Shown here one piece after another: positions 24,508-32,348 of a DNA stretch of 42,968 nucleotides. Each line of letters opens with the position of its first letter. Position 1 is the stretch's first letter. Made by a program: the position numbers and the translations under genes. Source of the DNA: a virus; the IMG/VR virus record IMGVR_UViG_3300008952_000101, positions 1 to 42,968 of that record, one strand, 5' to 3'. The notes under the pieces are model-generated. The model was not told the DNA's origin. It saw only the letters and a list, made by a program, of their open reading frames with translations, and searched no databases.

Positions 24508-24822
24508 ATGCGAGTTAATATTGCGTATTCTATTGATCTAGATGATGTGCCAAATTTAGTGAAAGAATTATTAAAAGAGGTGGTGTTAGATTTTGCCGTT
24601 CTTGAGGATACCGTTGAGGGTGCAGTACTTTCAATTGAGCACGGTGGCCATGAAAAAATGAGCAAGGCACTCGACGATGCAAGAAAGAGAATGGCAAAAA
24701 TGGATGCGCGCCTGTCGGAGTGCATAAATATGTACGGCGGCTATGTCGATGCCCTTAATGTGCCACCAGCGCAGCCAAGCTTAAAAACACCAGTGGAGAA
24801 AAATGAAACCACAGAAGGGTGA
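24508..24822 (+). CDS. Unknown 104-aa protein
   Basis: ATG 24508 is 10 nt after AAGGAG; TTG 24499 would abut the SD. The N-terminal RVNIAYSIDLDDVPNLVKEL looks like a beta strand then helix. A long helix KMSKALDDARKRMAKMDARL follows, then a Pro-rich tail. The family is not recognised. It overlaps the next gene by 20 nt. Confidence 0.65.
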   Translation: MRVNIAYSIDLDDVPNLVKELLKEVVLDFAVLEDTVEGAVLSIEHGGHEKMSKALDDARKRMAKMDARLSECINMYGGYVDALNVPPAQPSLKTPVEKNETTEG

Positions 24823-25069
24823 TTTGGTATATGTCCCTGCGGAGTCGACATTGTTAAAATTTAACAAGGATGTTGACATTGACAACATTGATCCGCAGGA
24901 GACTTACATGGGACCAGCACCAGTGAGGTTTCTTAGGCTTGAAAAGCCCATCAACTTAATTGTCTTGGAAAGCCAACTAACGGATATTTATGTAAAAGTT
25001 TGGTATAACGGAGAAGAATGGCTTTTAAGGAAAAATGATGTCAAAAAGACAAAGGAAAAAATATGGTAA
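24803..25069 (+). CDS. Diverged MKxGDLV-like protein, 88 aa
   Basis: The start MKPQKGDLVYVPAES carries GDLV with a two-residue insertion. Strands at VRFLRLEKPINLIVLESQ and VKVWYNGEEWLL are compatible with an SH3-like barrel. GGAG lies 7 nt upstream. It overlaps both neighbours, consistent with a compact operon. Confidence 0.6.
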   Translation: MKPQKGDLVYVPAESTLLKFNKDVDIDNIDPQETYMGPAPVRFLRLEKPINLIVLESQLTDIYVKVWYNGEEWLLRKNDVKKTKEKIW

Positions 25070-25356
25070 AATTAATAGAGATATGCGAAACAAAAGCTCT
25101 CACTTCAGGGCAAAAATATACTTTGCGAGAGGTTTATGTTAACCCTAAGCATGTTGTTGCACTGAGAGAAGAGTCTACATTTAAAAAGAAACTAGTGGAG
25201 GGGCTACTACCGGAGAATTTGGATGAGCGACAACAATTCACCCGCCTGACCTTAGATCGCGGTCAAGTTGGATTAGACTTGGTTGTTGTTGGTGGCCCGG
25301 GCCTAGTTGAAAGCAAGCTTAAGGATGCAGGAGAAAGACATGTACTCAGAGACTAA
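25063..25356 (+). CDS. Unknown 97-aa protein
   Basis: It begins MVKLIEICETKALTSGQKY then TLREVYVNPKHVVALREES, a strand-rich layout like small phage or flagellar 'FlbD/DUF-type' proteins (IxVNPxHVVAIRE). Its 3' end overlaps the glutaredoxin gene by 17 nt. No confident family. Confidence 0.65.
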   Translation: MVKLIEICETKALTSGQKYTLREVYVNPKHVVALREESTFKKKLVEGLLPENLDERQQFTRLTLDRGQVGLDLVVVGGPGLVESKLKDAGERHVLRD

Positions 25357-25612
25357 AAATCATTTTTTCTTATGGACGAAAGAAAGTTGTCCATATTGTG
25401 TGAGCGCAATTGAGCTTTTAGAAAAAAACAACATTCCGTTCACGGTGCACACTATTGATGAGAAACCAGAATTGCTGGTTGAGGTGCAAAAAAACGTTGG
25501 CGTTTCTTGGAAGACTGTGCCACTGATCTTAGAACAACAGGCTAGTGGCGAGAGAAAGTTTGTCGGCGGATACACGGATCTAAGAGAATACCTAGGAATC
25601 TCTGATGGTTGA
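25340..25612 (+). CDS. grxC: Glutaredoxin
   Basis: From ATG 25340 (AGGAGA 6 nt upstream) the product is 90 aa with FLWTKESCPYCVSAIELL: the CPYC redox site is at residues 17-20. Then come the cis-Pro in TVPLILEQ and GGYTDLREYL, the full glutaredoxin fold. It likely recycles reducing power to ribonucleotide reductase. An upstream TTG (25307) is in frame but lacks an SD. Confidence 0.9.
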   Translation: MYSETKNHFFLWTKESCPYCVSAIELLEKNNIPFTVHTIDEKPELLVEVQKNVGVSWKTVPLILEQQASGERKFVGGYTDLREYLGISDG

Positions 25613-26036
25613 ATGTAGTTTGTTACCAATGAAGAAAGGTACAGCTTCCGGCCCAAAAAACGGCACAAAGTACGGCACTTATTTAAGGTGCTACTTTTGG
25701 GGTGTACCGGGCTTTGGTCAAAACAGGTGGGTTGTTGCTGTTAATATTGATGTTGATTACGACAAATATTTGGAAGAGGGAATGAAAGCGGAGGAACTAG
25801 TCTTTGAGTGCGTTAGGCACTTGAATACTCCGCTCAAAAGCAGATATGGAAAGCGCAGAAAACGACGACCTACATATGGTATATTTCAAGATAAACCCCA
25901 CAAGTTTTCCCTTAAGGAATCAGAGAAGGGAAAGTACATTCAGGCATTTCTTGTTGTTGACTATCCAAAAAGCAGACACTTCTGGGGAGAGGGTGAAAAA
26001 ATAGCCTCTGCAAAGAGAAGAAAAAGGGCAAAATGA
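25605..26036 (+). CDS. Unknown 143-aa basic protein
   Basis: The ATG overlaps the glutaredoxin stop. The protein has KKGTASGPKNGTKYGTYLRC, YFWGVPGFGQNRWVVAVNID strands and an Arg/Lys-rich middle (KSRYGKRRKRRPTYG) and end (KIASAKRRKRAK). High basicity suggests nucleic-acid contact. No family recognised. Confidence 0.6.
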   Translation: MVECSLLPMKKGTASGPKNGTKYGTYLRCYFWGVPGFGQNRWVVAVNIDVDYDKYLEEGMKAEELVFECVRHLNTPLKSRYGKRRKRRPTYGIFQDKPHKFSLKESEKGKYIQAFLVVDYPKSRHFWGEGEKIASAKRRKRAK

Positions 26037-26368
26037 GCAAGAAAACAAAATATCTTTTTTCAGTGGGCGAAGATTCTTATTTTAATTATTTGTCAAAAAT
26101 AGAAGCTGACAAAACAAAACTTAAATATATGATTACTTCAGAAGGCAAACTTGAAGAAGATGTTTTTTCTGATTTTTGTGAATACTTTGCTTCGCTGCAT
26201 ATGTTTCAAGGTCTTTTAGAAGAGATAGAAGACACGTTCAACGAGGAAAAGAAACAGTTCTTTATGGATGAGACCCAGGCTCTTAAGTTTAATGTTTTCT
26301 TGGAGAGCATGGTTCTAGTGAAAGAACGTCTTTTGCATGACTATAATTTGTCCTTATCTTCTCATTGA
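26033..26368 (+). CDS. Unknown 111-aa helical protein
   Basis: It overlaps the previous stop (ATGA). It is entirely helical and aromatic-rich (YFNYLSKIEADKTKLKYM, FCEYFASLHMFQGLLEEIED). Nothing identifies a function. Its stop abuts the ACTAATTAATAAT motif preceding the next gene. Confidence 0.6.
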   Translation: MSKKTKYLFSVGEDSYFNYLSKIEADKTKLKYMITSEGKLEEDVFSDFCEYFASLHMFQGLLEEIEDTFNEEKKQFFMDETQALKFNVFLESMVLVKERLLHDYNLSLSSH

Positions 26369-26382
26369 AACTAATTAATAAT

Positions 26383-28563
26383 ATGAAGCTTCTATTTGAA
26401 TCTTGGCGTAATCATTTAAATGTTTTAAACGAACAACTTCTCATTGAAGGTCGTTATGATGATGCCGCAAAGAAATATCCTGATGCAGTTGAGGAAACAA
26501 TCGACGGCATGCCAATCTTAAAATACTTTTCAAAACACGATGCATCTGGCAATAATAAATATATTATGTGGATGGCGAGGCAATTTGCTGATGATATGGC
26601 CCGATGGAAACGGAACGGTTTAAGCGAAGAAAGTGATCCAGGTTGGCGGGAAAGCGTTGAACAGCGCGCCGATGACATTGCAACCGCAGTTAGAAAATAC
26701 CATAGACTGCTGCCGTATGTTCGCGACGACGATGCAGAATACAAAGACATTTACAAGATAGAAAACAAACTTAAGTTGGATAGGGTTGTTTATAACGCAC
26801 ACCACAGAAAACAACGGAAAGAACAAGAAAAAGAACAAGCGAGACGCGAAAAGGCAATTGCACATCGAGACTCAGAAGTTCTCATAGACGATGATGACTT
26901 TATGATGGTGCGACCAACCAGCAAAGAAGCCTCTTGTTATTGGGGCAAAGGAACCCGATGGTGTATCTCGGCTGCCCAATCTCAAAATTACTTTGACTCC
27001 TACACGGGCGAAGGTAAAGCATTCTATTTCTTGTTTATGAAGAATAGAAAGAATTTTGCGCTTGAAGATTGGGAGCAGTATAAAAAAATTGCTCTGGTAT
27101 ATGAGCCGGAAGGTCATGGCTACGGCGGAAGTGGCTTTACGGAAGGATACGACGCATCAGACACTCCAATGGACGCAGATGAGGTTGCACAACAGATTGC
27201 CACTAATTTGGTGGGATATGCAACAGTCAATGCCTATGACGAGTACACTCGCTATGGCAGTTTAGAAGGGCAGTTCAAAGAAGACGAACCAGAGCATTAC
27301 CTAGAACTTGTGAGAACCATGACAAATGATGGCTGGACAGAAGATGACGATCCCGAAGAGTGGTGGCAAGAGACGGTTACAAACAAGTGGTATGAGATAG
27401 AGGCAGCAGCATCTCAGCACTCATATGATAATCCCGCTGGGCCCCGATCAGAACAATTTGATGAGATTTATAAATCTGCAGAGTTGGAATACGCACATGT
27501 ATCTTACGATGAATATGAGCCGGGGAGATGGTATTGGAATGCTAGTATGTCTTTTGATTTCAGCGACTTGGATTGGAAAGACGAAACAAATCTTGATGAA
27601 CATGAACTTGATGACGCGATAAGAGAGGTGCTTGATACACATTATATTCACCCAGAAGATATAGAGATTTATGGCGATGATGTGAACCTCACAATTAATC
27701 CAAACGATTATGACGAGCAAACTGGACTAGAGGGCTTTCAAAACTTTGTTAACAACGTTTCTAACATGGATGAGAACTATGTTGAGGCTCGCGATACTCT
27801 GATCGAACTGTTTATGGACGAAGGAGTAATAGAGGCTTCATCGTTGACCCCTTATGGGCAACTTCGAGGAAAAGCAAAAGACAAAGAGTGGGAACATTTT
27901 AGAGTTGATTCTTCTGGAGGGTCAGTTCAATATCGTACTTCAATGCAGTTTACAATACCAGAGATTGCCAGTCTTGTACAAGATCTCACGCGAGGCTTAA
28001 AAAGTGACATGTCTGCAACGGGCGCTCCAGATACAGATTCAGAGTCTTATCGTGCAATCACAGGCTGGCAAGAGGAGATTAGAAACAACTTTGCGCCAAA
28101 CGGCGCAAATAATGCGACTGCAACAAATATGCTACTTGATGAATTGAGCGGATTTTTCCGCGATGCACAAAACGCTGCCGCGGCACAGCTGAATTTGCCG
28201 GGGATTCCTGCTGCCGAAGTCAAACAAGTTGTAACGCCTGCTGCTGTGCGCTTTTATCCTTATTCGGTTCGGCTGGACGTGCCAAATCACAGCGTCGCTC
28301 TTGAGCTGGACATTACTGTTGGAAGAGATGTTAATGAGGCGCAACTTGAAGCGGTCGGTGAGTTCACTGAATATTTCGACGAGAACTATGAAGAACTCAC
28401 TGAAATTGTACGAAAAACTGTTCTTGATGTATTGATGATGTCTGCAAAAACTGCCAAAGAAGCCTATGGTCTACAAGACACAGGGCCACTACAGGAGAAG
28501 AAACTCAAAGAATGCGGCCCAATGCCAAAGAAGAGAATTAGAATAAGAATAGGAAGGAACTAA
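26383..28563 (+). CDS. Large putative internal virion protein with WCISA domain (class B leader)
   Basis: The 726-aa product starts MKLLFESWRNHLNVLNEQL then LIEGRYDD; LIE|G is a fitting prohead-protease site. Residues about 175-235 hold KEASCYWGKGTRWCISAAQS then YTGEGKAFYFLFMK, the 'GxxTxWC' motif region shared with PcfJ-like and many phage proteins of unknown role. The rest is acidic and repeat-poor, with a final basic tail KKRIRIRIG. There is no SD; ACTAATTAATAAT precedes ATG 26383 (TTG 26365 is less likely). Packaged or ejected protein is the best inference. Confidence 0.7.
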   Translation: MKLLFESWRNHLNVLNEQLLIEGRYDDAAKKYPDAVEETIDGMPILKYFSKHDASGNNKYIMWMARQFADDMARWKRNGLSEESDPGWRESVEQRADDIATAVRKYHRLLPYVRDDDAEYKDIYKIENKLKLDRVVYNAHHRKQRKEQEKEQARREKAIAHRDSEVLIDDDDFMMVRPTSKEASCYWGKGTRWCISAAQSQNYFDSYTGEGKAFYFLFMKNRKNFALEDWEQYKKIALVYEPEGHGYGGSGFTEGYDASDTPMDADEVAQQIATNLVGYATVNAYDEYTRYGSLEGQFKEDEPEHYLELVRTMTNDGWTEDDDPEEWWQETVTNKWYEIEAAASQHSYDNPAGPRSEQFDEIYKSAELEYAHVSYDEYEPGRWYWNASMSFDFSDLDWKDETNLDEHELDDAIREVLDTHYIHPEDIEIYGDDVNLTINPNDYDEQTGLEGFQNFVNNVSNMDENYVEARDTLIELFMDEGVIEASSLTPYGQLRGKAKDKEWEHFRVDSSGGSVQYRTSMQFTIPEIASLVQDLTRGLKSDMSATGAPDTDSESYRAITGWQEEIRNNFAPNGANNATATNMLLDELSGFFRDAQNAAAAQLNLPGIPAAEVKQVVTPAAVRFYPYSVRLDVPNHSVALELDITVGRDVNEAQLEAVGEFTEYFDENYEELTEIVRKTVLDVLMMSAKTAKEAYGLQDTGPLQEKKLKECGPMPKKRIRIRIGRN

Positions 28564-28571
28564 TTATAGTT

Positions 28572-29231
28572 ATGAAGCTTACAAAAGATACATTAAGACA
28601 ACTTGTGCTAGAAGAGCTAGAAGCTGCTGACAAGAAAGCTGCTGAACACGCAGAACTTCATCTAAAATCGGATGACACAGGCGCGTCAACGCTTAAGACG
28701 CGTGGTAAAAAAACGGATTGGAAAACCAACAAATCACCTTATGATAAATCGGCATTGGTCAGCGGAGAAATGGGGGTCTCGTACGACTCCAAAAAAGGAG
28801 AAAAAAGCTATTCAAGAACACATATTCGTACACCCGAAGCAGAAAAAGCTCTTCAAAATGAGCCTTGGGAAGTCTACGAGACCGACCCATCCGGAAAAAC
28901 TTATCACGGTTATCAAGAACCAGAAACAACGATGCATCGAACTGCGGAAAGCTTAAACAAATCTCAACTTAAACAAATGATTGAAGAAGAGTTCGAACAT
29001 GCGACTGCACAACATCAAGAACATGGCGAAGGGGTAATGGCAAAGCGCCAACTACTTCAAATTGGAGAGTACTCAAAGATGTTGATGGAAATGCTAGAAG
29101 ATAACGACGAGCTTCCTAGTTGGGTACAAGCAAAACTCACAAAAGCAGCAGACTACATGGACACAGTATATCATTATATGAACGGGGAAAAGGTCTTGGG
29201 TGAAGGGGAACAAAGATTAGATGAAGAGTGA
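28572..29231 (+). CDS. Putative packaged protein with two leader-like helices (class A)
   Basis: The N-terminus MKLTKDTLRQLVLEELEAAD matches the 558 leader. A second copy lies inside the protein (SLNKSQLKQMIEEEFEHA, about residues 128-145). After it comes QLLQIGEYSKMLMEML, then ELPSWVQAKLTKAADYMDTV, a conserved C-terminal unit I recall from marine phage proteins. The two-leader arrangement suggests a fusion of two packaged modules. ACTAATTATAGTT precedes the ATG; an AAGGA lies 13 nt back. Confidence 0.7.
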   Translation: MKLTKDTLRQLVLEELEAADKKAAEHAELHLKSDDTGASTLKTRGKKTDWKTNKSPYDKSALVSGEMGVSYDSKKGEKSYSRTHIRTPEAEKALQNEPWEVYETDPSGKTYHGYQEPETTMHRTAESLNKSQLKQMIEEEFEHATAQHQEHGEGVMAKRQLLQIGEYSKMLMEMLEDNDELPSWVQAKLTKAADYMDTVYHYMNGEKVLGEGEQRLDEE

Positions 29232-29547
29232 CCAGACAATAAAGACGTGCAGGTCGCAGTCGTCAAAAAAGGATAATAAAAGACTCGTAACAGTTCAGAC
29301 AGTATTGCTGATTGTTATGTTTGCCTTTGCGCTTTTGTTTCCTGTGTTTTCTGAGGCGTCCCCGCCTAAGAATCAAAAATCTAAATTCTACGATTTCAAT
29401 GAACAATTGATAGATGGAGAAATTAGAAAACCCACAGCGCTTTATATGGATGCAAGACAGAGAGCCAAGTTTGAAAGACTGCTAAAACTTAAAAAGTCTT
29501 TCCTACCGGCATTATTTAAAACCAGTAAAAATAAAGTATTTAAGTAA
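29221..29547 (+). CDS. 108-aa membrane or exported protein
   Basis: A basic start is followed by a hydrophobic stretch VTVQTVLLIVMFAFALLFPV and FSEA, which could be a signal peptide (cleavage after SEA) or an anchor. The C-terminal YDFNEQLIDGEIRKPTALYM then KFERLLKLKKSFLPAL is a distinctive conserved-looking block. A similar block occurs, from memory, in some deltaproteobacterial motility-associated proteins, but I cannot confirm it. It overlaps the previous gene by 11 nt. Confidence 0.6.
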   Translation: MKSDQTIKTCRSQSSKKDNKRLVTVQTVLLIVMFAFALLFPVFSEASPPKNQKSKFYDFNEQLIDGEIRKPTALYMDARQRAKFERLLKLKKSFLPALFKTSKNKVFK

Positions 29548-29596
29548 ATTTCCTAACAAAAACAACTTTTTGCGCAAAGCGATCCTATGTATTAAT

Positions 29597-29620
29597 AGGT
29601 GCGTAAGTTTTTACACGCCT
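29597..29620 (+). promoter_or_regulatory. Imperfect hairpin before the PAP2 gene
   Basis: AGGTGCGTAA (29597-29606) can pair with TTACACGCCT (29611-29620) across a GTTT loop, with one mismatch and one G-U. It lies between the last gene's stop and the next SD. It could be a weak terminator or leader structure. Confidence 0.4.
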
Positions 29621-29643
29621 GTCCCCTATATAGGAGTTCGTAT

Positions 29644-30252
29644 GTGTCTCGTAAAGTGAAAGCTAAATATGCTGTTCTAGTTATCTTACCATATCTTATA
29701 CTTTACTTTTTAATTCAATCAGTTATAACCTCCGGACACAATTTATCAACCAGCTTAGATCTAGCAATTCCCTTTATACCAGAATTTATTTGGATATATC
29801 ATACAATAATTCCTGTTTTTTTATTAACAACAATAATCCTAATTGAAAGGAAAGAAGTATTCTTTTCTGCTATGGCTGCCATTGGTCTGGTGTCACTTGT
29901 TATGTTAATTTTTTATATATTTTTTCCAGCACCCTATCCCCGTCAAGCGTTTGCCGATGTTTCGCTTTCAGATACGCTAGTAAAGCTTACACGAATGATC
30001 GATGGCGCAGGCAACACTTTTCCATCTGGCCATGTAACCTTTGCTTGGCTATTGGCCCTCTTTTCTGGCCTGTCGGCAATGGCCAAACGATTCCGATGGA
30101 TTCAGCCTGCATATTTTATGTGGGCTTTTTTAATATCTGTTTCAACATTGGTGCTTAAACAGCATTTTATAGTTGATGTCGTTTTTGGTTTGGCACTGGC
30201 GCTGTTTGCTTATTATTTTGCAAAGCGTTATATATATGAAGTTATGAACTGA
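29644..30252 (+). CDS. PAP2-superfamily membrane phosphatase
   Basis: From GTG 29644 (AGGAG 8-10 nt upstream) the protein is 202 aa with about five membrane helices. The phosphatase motifs are PAPYPRQ (motif 1 region), NTFPSGHVTFAW (PSGH, motif 2) and LKQHFIVDVVFG (HxxxD, motif 3). It probably acts on lipid phosphates such as phosphatidate or undecaprenyl diphosphate in the inner membrane. GTG 29599 is an in-frame alternative but would lack an SD. A lipid-phosphatase in a phage is unusual. Confidence 0.8.
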   Translation: MSRKVKAKYAVLVILPYLILYFLIQSVITSGHNLSTSLDLAIPFIPEFIWIYHTIIPVFLLTTIILIERKEVFFSAMAAIGLVSLVMLIFYIFFPAPYPRQAFADVSLSDTLVKLTRMIDGAGNTFPSGHVTFAWLLALFSGLSAMAKRFRWIQPAYFMWAFLISVSTLVLKQHFIVDVVFGLALALFAYYFAKRYIYEVMN

Positions 30253-30263
30253 CTAATTATATT

Positions 30264-30884
30264 ATGGCCCCTGACTTTCCCGAAGAAGAGAGACTCAAAC
30301 AAAAAAACAAAATAATCAACGAAGTGCTAAAAAACAAATATCAAGTTAAACTTAAATCGTTCTTGGTAAGAGAGGACTTTGAAAACAACAAATCAACAGT
30401 GATTTGTGTTGTTGGCTCTGGTTTTTCAGGCGATTTGGTAGATATTAGTTTGGAAGGTACGGGCACTGGTGCCATTGACGCATTATTTAAGATACTCTTA
30501 AAAGAATATTCTAAATATTTCCCCTCTCTGGGGCGAGTAAAACTCTATGATTTTTTAGTAAAGGTGAAGTTTCAGAGCAGTTCTCGTGATACCGCTGCGC
30601 CTGTCGAAGTTAAGGTCGCGATAGAGGGAATTAACAATAATAACAAACTATATTTTAAAGAAACTTCTGATTCTCTGGTTCGTGCCGGGGTTGGGGCTAC
30701 ATGTAAAACATTGGAGTATTTAATAAATGCAGAATTAGCAGTTAGGCATTTGTATGAAGATATTTTAGACGCAAGAGAAAGAAGCAGGGGCGACCTAATC
30801 AGGTCACACACAAATAATCTCATAGAGTTGACAGATTTTATTTCCTACGAAGAGACAATCGATTTTATAAAAAAGAAGAAATAA
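30264..30884 (+). CDS. Free-standing LeuA-type regulatory (dimer) domain protein
   Basis: In this 206-aa product, residues about 52-155 read VDISLEGTGTGAIDALFKIL, KLYDFLVKVKF, APVEVKVAIEG and SLVRAGVGATCKTLEYLINAEL. This follows the alpha-isopropylmalate synthase C-terminal domain (GxGPxDA...LxDYxV...AxVxV...SxDxxxASxxAxxxAxN). The catalytic TIM barrel is absent. It could sense leucine-like ligands or interfere with host LeuA by mixed dimers (inference). ACTAATTATATT, not an SD, precedes the ATG. Confidence 0.65.
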   Translation: MAPDFPEEERLKQKNKIINEVLKNKYQVKLKSFLVREDFENNKSTVICVVGSGFSGDLVDISLEGTGTGAIDALFKILLKEYSKYFPSLGRVKLYDFLVKVKFQSSSRDTAAPVEVKVAIEGINNNNKLYFKETSDSLVRAGVGATCKTLEYLINAELAVRHLYEDILDARERSRGDLIRSHTNNLIELTDFISYEETIDFIKKKK

Positions 30885-30896
30885 TTTATTTTTTTC

Positions 30897-30925
30897 TTGA
30901 ATACTTGCTCACAAGCTGTTATAGT
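30897..30925 (+). promoter_or_regulatory. Sigma-70 promoter opening the accessory region
   Basis: TTGAAT (30897-30902) lies 17 bp from TATAGT (30920-30925), 5 nt before AGGAGGT. It probably drives the first three MKxGDLV genes. Confidence 0.65.
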
Positions 30926-30941
30926 TATTTAGGAGGTAGTG

Positions 30942-31166
30942 ATGAGTGTTGGAGATAAAGTAATTATTATAAACAATGAAGAGAACGCTGGATACAAAGA
31001 GTTTTTCGGCAAGATTGGCGTGATCACTGATGAGCAGCGGCTCAAGGGCAGGCAAAGGAGTTACTTTCGTGTTTCCTTTGATCGAGGTCTTACGTTTTCA
31101 TCTTCCTATATAGATGTGGGCGATTGGCGCTTGAAGTTGGCAAATGAAAATAGGCGATTTAGTTAG
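30942..31166 (+). CDS. MKxGDLV-family protein, 74 aa
   Basis: ATG 30942 follows AGGAGGT. The N-terminus SVGDKVIIINNEENAG, the mid strand FFGKIGVITDEQ and FRVSFDRGLTF are a KOW/SH3-like pattern (a 'GKIGVI' turn as in KOW motifs). Its last 23 bases overlap the next gene's start, so it ends NENRRFS. Confidence 0.7.
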   Translation: MSVGDKVIIINNEENAGYKEFFGKIGVITDEQRLKGRQRSYFRVSFDRGLTFSSSYIDVGDWRLKLANENRRFS

Positions 31167-31368
31167 GCCAAAGCGCTCTTCTTTGACGGTTGATGAGATT
31201 GGTGAAGATTTGCTTGGCATAATTTCAAATTACAATGATTGTTTGGCATGCCCCTACGAGGTGGCATGGTTAAACAGGCGCAAAGGTAGGTTTTTTTATT
31301 TTTGGGAAATTAAGGATGATTTGATGCTAATTAGTAGTAATGAAGGTGGGGGACTTGATACGTACTAA
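31144..31368 (+). CDS. MKxGDLV-family protein, 74 aa
   Basis: It begins MKIGDLVRPKRSSLT with ATG inside the previous gene. Mid-strands LLGIISNYND and PYEVAWLNRR and the terminal DDLMLISS strand follow the family plan. The gene continues 29 nt into the next member, giving an atypical Gly-rich tail. Confidence 0.7.
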   Translation: MKIGDLVRPKRSSLTVDEIGEDLLGIISNYNDCLACPYEVAWLNRRKGRFFYFWEIKDDLMLISSNEGGGLDTY

Positions 31369-31552
31369 ACATAGCATCGACATCGGTGACTCCACAGGCA
31401 ATACAGTCGGCTACATCCGGTCTGGGGAAATTGGGATATTATTTGAAAAAAGGAATCCCAACAAGGCAAACGAGTGGCATGTTAGGTTTAACTCTGGTGA
31501 TGTTTGGTGGCTTACCGAGGACGGGTTAGAAATTTTATCAAAAAGTGCTTGA
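31340..31552 (+). CDS. MKxGDLV-family protein, 70 aa
   Basis: It begins MKVGDLIRTKHSID, with GEIGILFEKRN, WHVRFNSGDVWWL and a terminal GLEILSKSA strand. The stop codon TGA (31550-31552) is part of the downstream promoter's TTGACA, so the coding end and the -35 element share bases. Confidence 0.72.
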   Translation: MKVGDLIRTKHSIDIGDSTGNTVGYIRSGEIGILFEKRNPNKANEWHVRFNSGDVWWLTEDGLEILSKSA

Positions 31553-31577
31553 CAAATTCAACGCTATCTATTATTAT
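31549..31577 (+). promoter_or_regulatory. Promoter for a structured RNA
   Basis: TTGACA (31549-31554) is 17 bp from TATTAT (31572-31577). No start codon with an SD follows for about 200 bp. The transcript would begin near 31584 with the structured region. Confidence 0.7.
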
Positions 31578-31583
31578 GAGGTT

Positions 31584-31762
31584 ATAGCAATTGGCATTAA
31601 GCCGAAGAAAGAGAGGAAAAATGCAATAGCTAGGGTATAACAGATAAAGAGATAAAATATATATGGATAATAAACCTTCAATGATTCTCCTGAAGGAGGT
31701 TGAGAGCCAATCAAAAGGAATCTGGTAATGTGGCGCGATGAGAACAGCGGCTATCTCTTTAT
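31584..31762 (+). ncRNA. Candidate structured RNA between MKxGDLV genes
   Basis: The ~230-bp gap 31553-31784 has no convincing gene. ATAAAGAGATA (31644-31654) is perfectly complementary to TATCTCTTTAT (31752-31762), closing an 11-bp stem over about 97 nt. Inside, CTCCTGAAGGAG forms a tight hairpin, or alternatively CCTTC pairs with GAAGG. An upstream arm ATTGGCATT can pair with AATGCAAT (about 31590-31628). A promoter lies just before it and T-rich sequence follows the stem. No known RNA family is recognised; it may be an sRNA or a leader for the next gene. Confidence 0.55.
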
Positions 31763-31784
31763 TTTATTTATTGTATAAAAATAT

Positions 31785-31979
31785 ATGAAAGTAGGAAGTT
31801 TAGTAAGGCACATTTATTGGGGCGACAGGGCCTCCGGGCACGGCATTGTTGTAGAGAAAAAACAGAACACGGGAGAAAAGATCTACTATAGAATCAAGTG
31901 GGTGGGCGGGAATCAATCTGAATTTGACCAGTGGTTCCCCGAGAAAGAATTAGAGGTGGTCAGTGATGCAAATAGGTGA
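31785..31979 (+). CDS. MKxGDLV-family protein, 64 aa
   Basis: It begins MKVGSLVRHIYWGDR, then GHGIVVEKKQN, YYRIKWVGGN and KELEVVSDANR. There is no SD before ATG 31785; the structured RNA ends 22 nt upstream and may control access. The final residues and the TGA stop are encoded by the next gene's first codons. Confidence 0.7.
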   Translation: MKVGSLVRHIYWGDRASGHGIVVEKKQNTGEKIYYRIKWVGGNQSEFDQWFPEKELEVVSDANR

Positions 31980-32139
31980 TCTGGTGAGGGCTGTAAACTT
32001 GAGCTTGTTTGGCTGGAACTCAAGCGGTATTGTGATTGCCATATGTGGTCCAAAGTGGGTAAAGGTAGCGTGGTCTGATGGGATTATTTACGAAGAGCAC
32101 GTTGAGGATTTGGAAAGGATTAGCACTGCCCCCACTTAA
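31966..32139 (+). CDS. MKxGDLV-family protein, 57 aa
   Basis: It begins MQIGDLVRAVNLS within the preceding gene (14-nt overlap). Strands SSGIVIAICG and WVKVAWSDGIIYEE and terminal DLERIS are family-like. It ends at TAA just before a run of fifteen T (32140-32154). Confidence 0.72.
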   Translation: MQIGDLVRAVNLSLFGWNSSGIVIAICGPKWVKVAWSDGIIYEEHVEDLERISTAPT

Positions 32140-32174
32140 TTTTTTTTTTTTTTTCCTGCGCGCGAGGGCAAATT

Positions 32175-32348
32175 ATGAAAGTTGGAGATCTAGTAAAGTT
32201 TGGACAGAACGATGCAATGGGCATTATTGTTGATATAAGCCCTAATTCTTATTTTGGCAATTCGGACTTGTATCATGTCAGATGGTTCGATGGTGTTATG
32301 AACTCTCGATTCGACGTTGAACTGGAAGTTATCAGTGAAGGTCGGTGA
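32175..32348 (+). CDS. MKxGDLV-family protein, 57 aa
   Basis: It begins MKVGDLVKFGQND, with MGIIVDISPN, YHVRWFDGVMN and ELEVISEGR. Its C-terminal EGR-stop is read from the start region of the next gene. It lacks a strong SD (GAGGGCAAATT). A T15 run and a GC-rich stretch separate it from the previous member. Confidence 0.72.
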   Translation: MKVGDLVKFGQNDAMGIIVDISPNSYFGNSDLYHVRWFDGVMNSRFDVELEVISEGR

